From the NCBI GenBank assembly GCA_949130495.1, contig OX422214.1, positions 253,150,187-253,214,186 of the forward strand: DNA of 64,000 nucleotides, given 5' to 3'. A program made the position numbers and the translations under genes. This document shows, piece after piece, positions 1 through 11,000 of this stretch. Origin of the DNA: Sambucus nigra. Taxonomy: Eukaryota; Streptophyta; Magnoliopsida; Dipsacales; Adoxaceae. How positions within the stretch are numbered: the stretch's first letter is position 1; each line of letters begins with the position of its first letter. The notes beneath the pieces were generated by a model. That model saw only the letters and a program-made list of their open reading frames with translations. It made no database searches and was not told where the DNA came from.

Positions 1-615
1 ATTTAAGGGATACTGAGGATAAAGCCATGTGGAGAGATCGAGTTATGACCGACTTAGCGCCGGGGATTTGAAGATAGTGCGAGCGCCATATTGTGTGACT
101 CCTTTAGGGATATAAAATTTGAGAGATCAGACTTAACAACTTTTGGGGCAGGGTTTTGAGTGTCCTGGTACTGTGTCTTGGGCATACGGATCTTAATAAC
201 TGACAAGGATATGCAATAGTGTATCGAGAAGTTTCTTATTTGGATTTATCTTGCGAGACGTCCCACACACGAAGCTTAGTAAGTGTCGGGAGTTGGGAGA
301 TGTATGGGTTCCAGGACATTATTTTAGTGAGTAAGTTATTACATGTGTGAAGATATAAGACTTTGAGCATAGAGCTAGTATAATAATTAAGGATAGTGGA
401 GTCAACCGGTATTATGTATAGAGCAGTGGGGGATATTTACACTACATGTTAATAAGTGGGGCAAACCCAAGAAGAATTGAATCGCGATTAGTAGTGTGAT
501 TGAGTATACCTTTACTTTATGATCATGCAGGGCATATGTAGTTAATTTTGATGTATGTGGATTGCATTTGTGGTAGGTGTGCATATATGCATGTGGTATA
601 CGGTGTGTGGTCACC
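1..615 (+). other. Decayed RT/RNase H stretch of the Tekay-like element
   Basis: No reading frame is open for long here, and I cannot align most of it to a named domain. Its position immediately before a recognisable RNase H tail implies that it is the remnant of the RT/RNase H part of pol. The 79-codon minus-strand frame at 402-641 overlaps the tail and is a chance frame. Confidence 0.45.
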
Positions 616-2214
616 CTAGTAAGTTTGATATCCAATATCATTCGAGAAAGGCTAATACGGTGACATATGCGTTAAGCCACGTACCTACAGGGCAATAAGT
701 AGTAGTGTGAAAGGTGAAGTAGGTTGAGCTTCATCAGGAGAGGGAGGTAGTTCGAGCGTATATAGTAGTGATGATCATCACACACGTGATCATTCTGAGG
801 GTTGTGAGGGCACAAGCAGGGGATCTATCTTAGCAGGAGAGGATTTAACAGTTATCGGCAATGGAGCAGAGTCTTACTCAATTAGTGATACGGGTGGCTT
901 ACGTTTCAATGAGAGGCTAATTTTCCCAGATAACAAGGACCTATGGTGAGCAGTTATGGAGGAGGTGTATGAGTCATGGTTTTCAGTGCATCTTGGAGGG
1001 GATAAGATTTACCAGGTTGAGGAATCAATATTTATGGGTCGGTGTGAAGAAATACATAGTAGAGTTTGTCTCCACATGAATCACTTGTTAGATGGTGAAG
1101 GTTGATCACAGGTGAGCAGTCGGTGGTTTTACAACCATTAGAGATTCCACTATTAGAATATGAGATTATATATCGATAGATTTCATTTTAAAATTACCTA
1201 TGTCGAGGAGGGGTCACTATTTCAGCTGGGTTATTGGGATTGATTGACTAAGTCGAAGTAGTTCTTATCAGTTTTGGTAAATTACATGATAGGGCGGTAT
1301 GCCCAAATTTTCATTGCAAAGATAGTAAAATTGCACGGGGTACATCTTAATATTATTTCAGATCGAGACAGAATTTTTTTGTCCCACTTTTGACAGATCT
1401 TCCAGGAGGAAATGGGGATGGAGTTGCATTTGAGCATAGCATATCACCTACAGATCGATGGTCAGACGGGGAGCGTGAAGCATAGGTTGGAGGATATGCT
1501 GAAGAGACTTAAAAGGGTATCTGGGAGCAGTATTTATCGATGGTAGTATTTACGTGTCATAACTCATACCAGTATGCCATTGGCATGGAACCTTTTGAGG
1601 TATTGTAAAGGAGATCTTATCATCATCCCTCTTATTAGGTAGAGGTGGGGGACAACAAGCTTCTTGGGTCGGACGTGATTTAGTATGTTTTCAAGGATCG
1701 AGTTGATCAGGAGTCGTATTCGGGTAGCTCGGGATAGGCAGAAGAGTTATGCCTATACGAGTCGGAGATTTGTAGAGTTTGATGTGGGTGATCAGGTGTT
1801 GATGCGGGTATCTCCCATGAAGGGAGTGATGCTATTCGGGAAGAAAAGGAAGTTGGCACCGAGGTATATGGGGACTTTTGCCATTATTAAGAGAATTGGG
1901 CTAGTTACGTATAGGCTCGACTTAACAGAGCATTTACAGAGGATTCACTACGTGTTCCATGTATTGTCATTGAAGAGGTATCGTAGGGGTGACATGGCTT
2001 ACTGGCACATACTGTTAGTGGAGATTGAATTACAGCTAGATATCTCATATGAGGAGAAACATGTTACCATTTTGGATCGTAGCGAGCATAAGCTTCGTTC
2101 AAAGGTGGTACCATTGGTGTGTGTATAGTGGGGACATCATAATATTGCCGAGTCGATGTGGGAGTGTGAGGATGACATGCAAGATAAGTATCCGAAGCTC
2201 TTTGTGGTAGGTAC
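616..2214 (+). pseudogene. Tekay-like pol remnant: RNase H tail, integrase, chromodomain-like end
   Basis: The RNase H end is visible near 616-680 as FDIQYHSRKANTVTYALS, the decayed form of the usual YHPGKANVVADALS. Next come remnants of the integrase zinc region (about 955-1090), the catalytic core (IISDRDRIF near 1345; DGQTGSVKHRLEDMLKRL near 1455-1510) and the C-terminal domain. The last is the best preserved, as an open frame of 147 codons at 1685-2128. Past its stop the same frame reads WECEDDMQDKYPKLF, matching the chromodomain-like tail of chromoviruses. Integrase inserts the cDNA, and the tail is thought to target heterochromatin. Several stops and shifts precede 1685. The catalytic glutamate segment reads TGSVKH rather than SERT, so the core is inactive. 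Confidence 0.8.
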
Positions 2215-2257
2215 ATTCGAATTTCAAGGACAAAGTTCCGTTATTAGGGGTGAAGAA

Positions 2258-4931
2258 TGCAATACACCATACTTTTATTACTAATTTATTTTCGTGTGCT
2301 TTATATTATTAATTTAATTAGGGAAATTAAATTGGAATTTAGTAAATATTAATTAGTAAGATAAAGGATCAATATTTATTATAATTATTATATGCTTGTG
2401 TGTGATAACTAAATAGTTATGTGATTTATTATATATCGCGTATGAGTGATATCGATGGTTTATTGTTATATGTCGATAGGGTGTGACATCTGCGGATCGA
2501 TATAATATATGGGCAATGCATAGGGTACACACGTGTTAGGCCCGGTTAATGAGAGGTTAGTGTATTTGGAGCTGGGTGACTCGAATGATCTTTTCATGTG
2601 CACCGATGAACCAAGAAGGGTCGAAATAGTCCATAATAGGTACCCGGGTGTTATGTTTGGGTTCTGGGGCCTTTTTAGACATAAAAGGACCCGTATAAGA
2701 GTAGGATGGTCATTTTATACTTAGGGGCTAAGAAGAAAAATGGGATTTGGAGAATTAAGGGATATTTAAGAGGTTGGGAAGGTGGATGGTAGCCCACCTT
2801 TCATATTCTACACAAGAGATTGAGAAAGAGACATAGAGAAGAGAAAAAGAAGAAGAAAGAAGAGGAATCCTAAAGAGGAAAAGAAAGATAATTCAACCCA
2901 ACACCAAATTCATTGAAGACTTCGGATTTTAATCCAACGAGGCAAGTAGTTAATTTCTTTATATCACAATTTTATTGTAGTTAACTACTTTCTTAGTTTA
3001 AAAATAGAATTTGGAGATTTAGAGTATGGAAGGTTATAACTTGATGGTTTAATGTAGAAACCTAAATGATAAGGGATGAATGATCTTAAACTAATGATTA
3101 ATTGGGATTGATTACACTTGTTATTAGAAATAAAATTATGGGATTTAAAGAACGAATATGTAGAACATAGATGGAAAGATTTTATTTTTAAAGACCAGTT
3201 TAGATAAAGGAATTGGGATCTTGAATTTATTGGGGTATCATGTGAGAATCGATTATATAATGACAAAATTATCTTTTCTTGATGGTGTTTGGGTTATGGT
3301 TCTTGAAATTTTGGTAGGAAGAACCGCAAAAATGAAATTAGTTTTTTGGGGATGAATCCTGCCTAGGAAAAATGCTTCAGATCTGGTTCTTATAATCTAG
3401 TTTTCGTTCGAGCGAGATGGGATTTCGTTCAAATGACCAGTGGGTTTGGGTCAAGTTTGGACCTTGGAAATATTCTGAGGATTTTTATGGACTCAAGTGA
3501 GTATGTGGGAGGTTATCTAAGTGAATGTATAATTAATTAAAAATAGTTTTATGTCGCTTTTTATTAGTTGGGAATTTAATAATTAACTAGGGTGCTCCGG
3601 TAAGGAACTATTTAAATAATTAATCGGGAAGTTGGGTTGAACTTCGGGATTGGGTGAGCTGTACGTGGTGGGACATGCGTATAATTATGGTGCTTATTAT
3701 ATATGCATATTAGAGGGACGTGTATATATATGTATGTGTGCATGCTACTTATTTTATTTAAAACATACTTACTCGGGTGTGCTATCGGCCCTAGCATTGA
3801 CCAACAGGTGTTGGGTTGATTCCCCATGTCATAATATTATTGAATGACCACTATCCGTGTGTGAGGATAGGTGTTGGTTTCGAGTCCGGTTGGGCGCAAT
3901 GTGGTATGGTTTTTACCCATGGATGTATTCCTATGACCACCTCCATTGTATGTTTATTCTTTTGGGATAGATGGTGAGATTTCGATCCGGTGGCTCGGTA
4001 TGAGGTGTGACGCCTGGAGACTTATAGCACATGAGGAATGTATCTACGAGGTCCAAGCTCTAGGAATACGATTATATGTATATAGCGAGTGATATACATG
4101 CATGTTTATATGATATAGTTTATACATCTATTTGTAGCACGAGGTAGTTTTGTTATGTTTACAATGTGAATAATTATTTACAGCAAGTGTGTTGCTACAA
4201 TACTGTTTATAAATATATACCTAGTGAAGGTAGTATACATAGCTAATAAAGGGTATTAGCGGGATTGGGCTTAAATATCAGTTATATGTCCTAGTTAAAC
4301 CGGGTAATTTATTAGAATATTAAAATGAATACGTTAAGTGCGCACTGTAGTTGAGCAGTGAGGTTTTATCTCATGTGAGTGCGACCGGTTAGTTTTGAAA
4401 ATAGTACACTATTGTTTTGATCGATTTAAAGAAATTATCTACTTGTAAAATATTTTCTACTTATCAGTATTTTACCCCGCGAGCTTTTGTTTTTTCTTAA
4501 TTTTCTATTATTACCCCAGGTCAGCAACAACATTCGGGACCTCATGGATAGATTCATTATAGCCGTACAGTAGCAGTGGACGCTACATCTTTGATAGATG
4601 CCTCAGTCCATATATCTAGGTAGGATTAGTTGTTTCAGTTTCAGTTGGTCATGTTACCCGTAGATGGATGGGATTTTCTATTTATGTCCAAAATTTATAT
4701 TTCTGTACTCAGTTTATTTATTCAGTTATTGTGGATGTTTTTATTTGGTGACCGATGGTTTATTCGGTTCACACTTATTACTTATTAATGCATGGCGACG
4801 TATGGTTTTTTCGTGTTATTTATATTATATTATTATTATGATAATGATGCTGAGAATGGACCATACTAAGATTCCCATTTTATTTTAGTAGAGGATTGGC
4901 CACCCGGCATTAAAATAGGCAGGTTGTGACA
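2258..4931 (+). repeat. 3' LTR of the Tekay-like element
   Basis: It begins TGCAATACACC, directly after a GGGGTGAAGAA purine-rich stretch that follows the integrase, and ends GGTTGTGACA. Length is about 2674 bp. It shares a block at about 2600-2690 (GGGTCGAAATAGTCC followed by CCCGGGTG and GGGCCTTTTTAGAC) with the solo LTR at 52539-55487, and the end (CACCCGGCATTAA) also matches that LTR (TACCCGGTATTTAA). At 3402-3436 it holds CGTTCGAGCGAG and TTCGTTCAAATGA, the same short palindromic theme seen in the SIRE-type LTRs of this window. The open frames inside the LTR are chance. Confidence 0.8.
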
Positions 4932-6289
4932 ACCCATAAATCTGGGAGATGATGAAATAATGGGAATATTCCCCGGTAAAAGGACCCACGTCCTTCAACG
5001 TTCCCATCATTTGAGATTGAAAGTTTGGGATTAGGTACAAAGCTACCTTAGAAGAGCTTGACCGACTTGAGAAGCACGAGCACTAGACCCACCATCTGAA
5101 AAAGTGAGGCTACACTGCAGATAGTTTACATTCGAGTCTATCGTACGAAGGACAACCACTCTAGTTTTTAATAGTGGAGGGGGACTTAGACACCCAACGT
5201 TAACATATACTATAACATCCAACCTACTGGATGGGCATATTTTCCCATGGAAACACAAAACACCATCTGTGGAGCCATAGGGATCGATTCTACCCCTCCT
5301 AATGTCAGCACACTTATGCAAGATCCCATTGACAACCACAATGATTTTGATCTGCTTGTTCTATAACTAGAATTTGACCTTTTCGTACTCAGGGTATCAC
5401 CACACCAATATAGGAAGCAACCACGGTAACACTTATCTAGTTGTTGTCCACATAGTTAGAATAATATAACTCCAAGATGAGATGAACCGCCGAGGTTCTC
5501 CTCCACCAGAAGATCCCTCTCCCGGAGGTATTCACACACTATCGATATGGAAATGATCAACCCACATTCCCCGTGACCATGTACAGGGAAAGTTCAATAG
5601 CCTGCAGTATGTAGTGATCACACTGGTCCATTCCAGATTTGTTAAAGAAATCTTACCCTAGGGACAGAATACGCTGGGTATAGGTATAACTATGGAGACA
5701 TATTTTGCGAAGCCACTAGCATCATGAAAGAAATGTAACCTAAAAAGCCTAAGCCTCATTCGATAAAGAAGAGCACTAGGAGACAATCTATGATAACGAT
5801 ATCTGGTCGGGATCATCCATGTCTACGAAACCATCGCCTGATATGCCAAACTCTACATAGGCCCAAGTCTTAGCAATAGTGGAAGAAATACTGACCCACC
5901 CAAAACTCAAACATATCCATACGATGGATCGATGACTCCATATCTTGAACTACTTCCAAAACTCAGAACAAGGCTCCAAAAAGCTCAAAACTATCCCTTG
6001 TCCTAAATTGGATCGAAGTAATGGCCCCAAATCTAATACCGCCTACTGATAACCTCGCATCCTTGGCCGATCTTATATTCTATCTAAAAAAAGCTAAACA
6101 TAAAGCCTAGGAAAAATCCGTGCTCTCTCCAAATAAAGAGGTCAATTTCCTCACTAGGTCAGAATGATACTCCACTCCTTCGAACCCAGCTAGTAAGGAG
6201 AAAATCCCCTCGAAAAGAGTCATCACGCCGCCTCCTAGGGGAAATAACAAAATCCAGGAGAAACTTCGGTGGACATCAGCTAACATCAC
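4932..6289 (+). other. Probable leader/gag region of the Tat-type element, unreadable
   Basis: This lies upstream of the protease remnant, where a Tat-type element should have gag. I could not recognise a gag or zinc-knuckle motif. The minus-strand frames at 5043-5339 and 6107-6451 have no recognisable content and oppose the element's sense. Confidence 0.35.
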
Positions 6290-6960
6290 CATCTGGGAAT
6301 TATTAGCTATGTCCCAAAAACACCGATCCACCCTTATCCATCCGCTGTCCCAAGCCTCTGTGCCTATGGACCTGACTCCAGCTGAGATGTCACCTACTAT
6401 CGGATCCATTACCATGCAGCACATCAGCTTCTCCGATGAAGACTTTACCATGCAAGGCTATAATCATCGATCCACACTGCACATCACTACTAAAATTTGC
6501 AGACCAATAGTGCCCATGGTGATGATGGATAATAGGTCGACCATCATTGCAGACCCCTCAACACCTCCACCGGTTTAGGATACACAACCTCAAAATTTAT
6601 ACCCTCTTCTACGACCATCAGGGCCTATGTCAACACTTGCTGAGTAGTCTCAAGGGCCGTTGCCATCACTCTTATAATATGTCCTATCAAATGTGATGTT
6701 GAGTTTCAAGTACTCGATATCCCAGCAAGCTTCAACCTTTTTCTTGTGAGGGACTAGATACACCCATAGGGGAATTATTCTTATTATTGCACTTGAAAGT
6801 CAGGTTCCCATTCGATACGGAGGCCATTATAGTCCAAGGGGATGGCGAATGGGCCACGGTTTCTAGCACTAGTACCATTCCCATCCTGGATACCCACCAT
6901 GATAGTAGTAACATTTGCCTTAGCGGATTTTGAGTCATTCCACTTGGTCATATTTTAGAA
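6290..6960 (+). pseudogene. Tat-type aspartic protease remnant
   Basis: A + strand frame at 6309-6578 reads SFSDEDFTMQGYNHRSTLHI and then PMVMMDNRSTI. This matches the start of Tat/Ogre protease, where the usual form has HN-ALHI followed by the catalytic DNGSS. Here the catalytic triplet is DNR, so activity is lost. Downstream at about 6690-6760, in another frame, FQVLDIPASFNLFLVRD resembles the conserved FQVMDI...YSCLLGRPW segment. Retropepsin of this kind cuts the Gag-Pol polyprotein. Several frameshifts separate the pieces. Confidence 0.65.
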
Positions 6961-8239
6961 GAATAACTGGTTATTCACAGTGTAACCATTCGAATAATCC
7001 ATATAATAGGATACATGCCAAGGTTAGGCCTTGAAATATACCAATAAATAACCTTCAAAGAATCACTGATATGGAACATAAGGGAAAGTTTTGTCTCAGG
7101 TATACCTCTAATCACAAAACTCCAGCCCCCGATCCCAAAGACCCACATCAAGGGTGTAATGGTCATTTTCATCTTCAAGGGGAAGAATTTTCATATCACG
7201 AACTCCACTAACCATGGTGGGGTCAAACAAACAAATCCTTGCAACCAAGGATGGATATCCTATATGAGGAAGGACTATACAAAAACTACAGGAAGATTCA
7301 CATGGACAACCAAAATGAGCTCAACGTCTCATGGCTCATTGCAAAAGACAGAAAGAACTCTGAGCCCGAACCAGAGTAGGGACTACCCGCGCTATATCTT
7401 GATGAAGTTTCCCTGATAGTTATATTGGAAACCACAGAGTTAACTCCCACATAACACTTCCATGACTGGTACACCGCCTCGGCCACCCGAGTTATTACTA
7501 CTAAAAAGGGACAATTAGTCAGCATACCTAAACTTGATCTCTACTTCTGAGTGTCAAACTCAACAACCCCACCCACTGAAACACCACCTTTAATTGAGCC
7601 TCATGATATGACCTTCCACCCCTCTTGGGACTATCAGTGGAACGAAGAAATCCACCAGTTCTTACTGTAAGCCCTCTCCAAGGCATTTCCCTATATTGAC
7701 CCCATGGTCGGCCCAATAAAGAATCGCACTACAAACTCTGAAGAAGAAGCATTTCGACTCAAGGAACATCATCTTCCCAGCCCGTAGTTTGTGCCAAGGT
7801 CCCAGAGCCCTCGAAGACCACTCTAAAGGTCCCATGGCAGAATCCAACCCACTTTATCACCTGCATCACGGGAGCTGCAGTACTAAAAAATCGGACTTCT
7901 ATCAAATGCATCTCGATACCTGTCATCCAGAGGCCCTTTGAGTCCGTCTTATAAGCGAAAGAGTCCGCATTATCCCCTCTCCGAATGTTTCCCTCTATAA
8001 AGCCTCCCTTTAATGGAATAATAAATAGTTATTTCGAGTATTTTCCTATGTGTGTTGCATGCGATGATTATGAATCCCGCAATGGATTAGAACTCACACC
8101 TAATAAAGATAACTCAGCGGACTTAAAATACTTAAAAAAACTTGACCAAAGTTAAAATAGGCATATGTCTCCAAATGAAGATGACAAAATAACCATAAAC
8201 TTGGGCACAACCCCAAACCCTAAATAATTACGAATGGAT
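6961..8239 (+). other. Protease-RT linker of the Tat-type element
   Basis: Semi-open + strand stretches occur (for example about 7390-7720, containing FHDWYTASATRV and FHPSWDYQWNEEIHQFLL). They fit the long linker between protease and RT in Tat/Ogre elements, but there is no catalytic motif to test. Minus-strand frames at 7298-7525, 7528-7716 and 7662-7847 are shadows. Confidence 0.4.
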
Positions 8240-9480
8240 TTTTCGTAGAAAAAAAATGAACAAAGGAAGCTCACAGATCTCCTTGCCATCTTTATAGATA
8301 TATTCAATTGGTCTTAAGCCAACATGCCCATCATCGACCCGATGATCATCATGCATGAGATATCCAATCTCCATGATACAAGCCCTATAAAGAAAAGTCT
8401 CCATAAGTTGATACTCGAATGTTCCTTGAAAGTTAAGGAAGAAGTAGGGAAACGACTTAGTGTCGCCTTCATCTGAGTAATCGAATATCTCACTTGGTTA
8501 GTTAACATTGTAAGTACCCAAGCCCAATGACAAATTCCGAATATGTGTAGACTATAAGGATCTCAATCCGGCCTACCCCCAAAGATGATTTTCCTTAACC
8601 TCACATCTACGTATTAGTAGAAAGTACAACTAGTAATGGGCTCAAGTCCTTCGTTGATGGATTCATAAGATATAATCAAACGAAAATTTACCCTGACTGC
8701 CAAGGGAAAACTGATTCATTAACCCCTGAGGGACTTAATGTTATAGAATTATGCCCTTAGTCTCAAGAATGTAGGAGAAACTTACCAAAGAACAACCATA
8801 ACCATCCTACATGACCTCATACACAAGGAAGTAGAGGTCTACATAAACGACATGACCATTAAATCCAAAGATCCAGTACTTTAAAAATTCTTCCAAAGTG
8901 TACGCCTCTTCAAAATGAGGTTGAATTCGCAAAAATGTGTCTTTAAAGTCATTAAAGGCAAAATGCTTAGCTTCAGTGTCAACAAGGATAAAATTGAGGT
9001 AAACACTGCCAAGGTTAAAGCCATATATGAAATGCCACCACCCAAAATAGAAAAAGAGGTCAAGGGATTCTAAGGCCAAATTCAGTTCATAACTTGGTTC
9101 ATCAACTAACTTATTACCATTTGTGAACCCATATTCTAAATACTAAAAAAAGACTCACTCAAATAATGGAACACTTAATGGAAAAAAGCATTCAAGAAAA
9201 GACAAGAGTACCCCACCCACCCACTGGACACTACATGATGTCCTTCAGTATACGACTCATCTTTAGGTTGGATCCCCTAAAATGCCTCTTTGAGAAACCC
9301 GCTCTCTCTAGCCTAATGGAAAAATGGCTAGTGATGGTATTCGAATTCAAAATCACGTATGTCACGTAGAAAGCTACCAAATAGTGGGCCATCTCTCACC
9401 TGCTCACAGAGAAACCACTGGCAGATGAAGATGACCAAAACAAGGGAGAATTTCCCATCGAGGATCTCTTCGCACTAATT
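8240..9480 (+). pseudogene. Tat-type reverse transcriptase remnant
   Basis: The frame-hopping + strand translation starts with MPIIDPMIIMHEIS (about 8320), goes through YLTWLVNIV (about 8487) and FRICVDYKDLNPAYP (about 8530-8575), and then EVYINDMTIKSKD (about 8829-8870). The last is the catalytic YVDD box with one substitution (YIND). KLNSQKCVF-type and VKAIYEMPPPK-type text follows at 8918-9060. This is the polymerase that copies element RNA into DNA. Compared with a complete RT, part of the palm between the VDY box and the YIND box appears deleted. The minus-strand frame 8807-9079 is its shadow. Confidence 0.75.
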
Positions 9481-9974
9481 GATAGAGAAACTTGGTAACT
9501 CTACTTAGACAGGGCCTTCAATAAAAAAGGGGTTTGGAATCAAAATGCTCTTAATCTCTAATTGATAGTACCATGTCTACTTAAAAGAAGTAACTTCACG
9601 GTTCAAACATCTCTAATTTGACTTCTTCCTAAAGGATAAAAATAATTTGCAAATTCACTTGCCACCCTAACCTCTATAATAGACATGGAAGAAGGAACTA
9701 TGGAAATCACATTTATCGTGACCAGTAAAAACATCCCTTCCTATTGTTTTGAGGTCAGTGCCATCGAGGAGATAATAATGGGACCCATAATATGGTACTA
9801 CGACATATGGTACTTGCTCAACGAGAACCACTACCCACCCGACACTTCCTCATATGACCTTTTAATCGTATGACAATTGGTGACCCAATTCATTATCTAT
9901 GGGGGGCAACTCTACAAAAGTGTACACTTATGATGTATCATTGAAGATGAGACCCTCAAGATCGTGGAAAAAAA
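9481..9974 (+). pseudogene. Tat-type RNase H and linker remnant
   Basis: LYLDRAFNKKG (about 9498-9530) stands where Tat RNase H has YFDGASN..G, with the first catalytic aspartate kept. The section 9745-9960 reads IIWYYDIWYLLNENHYPP and IIYGGQLYKSVHL, a good match to the linker before Tat integrase (WYYDIRHYL..., GGQLYRRS). A 62-codon frame at 9685-9873 covers part of it. Decay is too strong for function. Confidence 0.65.
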
Positions 9975-11000
9975 TCCCCAGCGATGAATGTGGACCACAC
10001 ATGATTGGGCACACCCTCTATAAAAAATTCCTCATATAGTTATACTAATGTACTACCATGCAAAAGGATTGTACGAATTATGTCAAGAGTTGCCTCAAAT
10101 GTCAACTATATGCCCCATAATAATAGCCACCTACCCGAGATGTCTACTGCATGACCTCACCCTGGCTTTTATCCACCTTGGGGATAAACATCATAGGGAA
10201 GGTAACCCCTAAGGCCTCCATCGTGCACAACTTTATCCTAGTCGCCATCGACTATTTCACATAATGGGTCAAAGTCGAATCTTATGCGGTGCTAAATGCT
10301 AAGAAAGTGGCCAAATTCATACATCGAAACATCATTTATCGCTTCGGCAGGCCCCACGAACTAGTATTAAATAATGGGTATCACTTTGAGAAAGAGGTCT
10401 TAAACCTACTACAGGAATAGGGGATTAATCATCATAAGTTATCTCCATACAAACCGCAAAATAATGAAATAGTCAAAGTCACTAATAAGAATGTCAAAAA
10501 CATCATCATCAAGATGACTAAGACTTATAGCCATTGGTCGTACCAACTCCCCTATACCCCCTGGGGCTCCTGCACTACAGAGCAAAGCTCAATAGAGGCC
10601 ACCCCTTAATCCTTAAACCCATAGAAGTTGAGATACCGTCCTTACGAGTCATGCTCGAAAGTCAAGTGACCAAAACTGACTAGATCCAAGCCCGATATGA
10701 CAAAATAGCTATCCTCAATGAGAGGAGACTAAAGTCTTCTTATCACAACTAGGGCTACCAACAATGTATCGCCTAAGCATTAAACAAAAGGGTCAATAAG
10801 TGAAACATCCAAAAGGGTGACCTAGTCTTAAAAGAGAATATCAAACCTGGACGGGCTTTTGGAGGTAAATTTACACCCAACTTGGGAGGATCTTACCTCA
10901 TCACCAAAATAATCTCTCTGATGGGGCAGCTACCTTAGCTAATCTCGATCGAGTCACGTTTTCCCAATCCTTAAAGTTCGACCAATTGAAGGAATTATTT
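9975..11000 (+). pseudogene. Tat-type integrase remnant
   Basis: The HHCC zinc region survives as HMIGHTLY...CLKCQLY (about 9995-10115). The core has WLLSTLGINIIGKV (10165-10205) with N in place of the first catalytic D, VLNNGYHF (10368-10395) with N in place of the second D, and SPYKPQNNEIVKVTNKN (10440-10495) with V in place of E. The C-terminal part reads GDLVLKENIKPG and GKFTPNLGGSYLITKI (10815-10910). All three catalytic acids are lost. Similarity to Ogre/Tat integrase is nevertheless continuous for over 900 bases. Confidence 0.8.

Larger units (their letters stand above)
1..4931 (+). mobile_element. Tekay/Del-like chromovirus (Ty3/gypsy), 3' part
   Basis: The window opens inside a Ty3/gypsy element on the + strand; its 5' LTR, gag and most of RT lie to the left of the window. 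What remains, in order, is a decayed RT/RNase H area, an integrase ending in a chromodomain-like tail, and a 3' LTR of about 2.7 kb with TG...CA ends. The order and the integrase C-terminal wording (GDQVLMRVSPMKGV, then YEEKHVTILDR) fit the Tekay/Del chromovirus lineage. Many stops and frameshifts make it non-functional. The lineage call is from remembered family motifs, not a search. Confidence 0.8.

Noticed and set aside
402..641. 79-codon minus-strand frame at the left end
   Set aside because: It opposes the Tekay-like pol and overlaps the RNase H tail read on +; the composition shows no domain.
3650..4888. Short frames on both strands inside the first LTR (3612-3847, 4664-4888)
   Set aside because: They lie in a non-coding LTR, overlap each other and are hydrophobic low-complexity text.
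6107..6451. 114-codon minus-strand frame
   Set aside because: It overlaps the + strand protease reading that has recognisable motifs.
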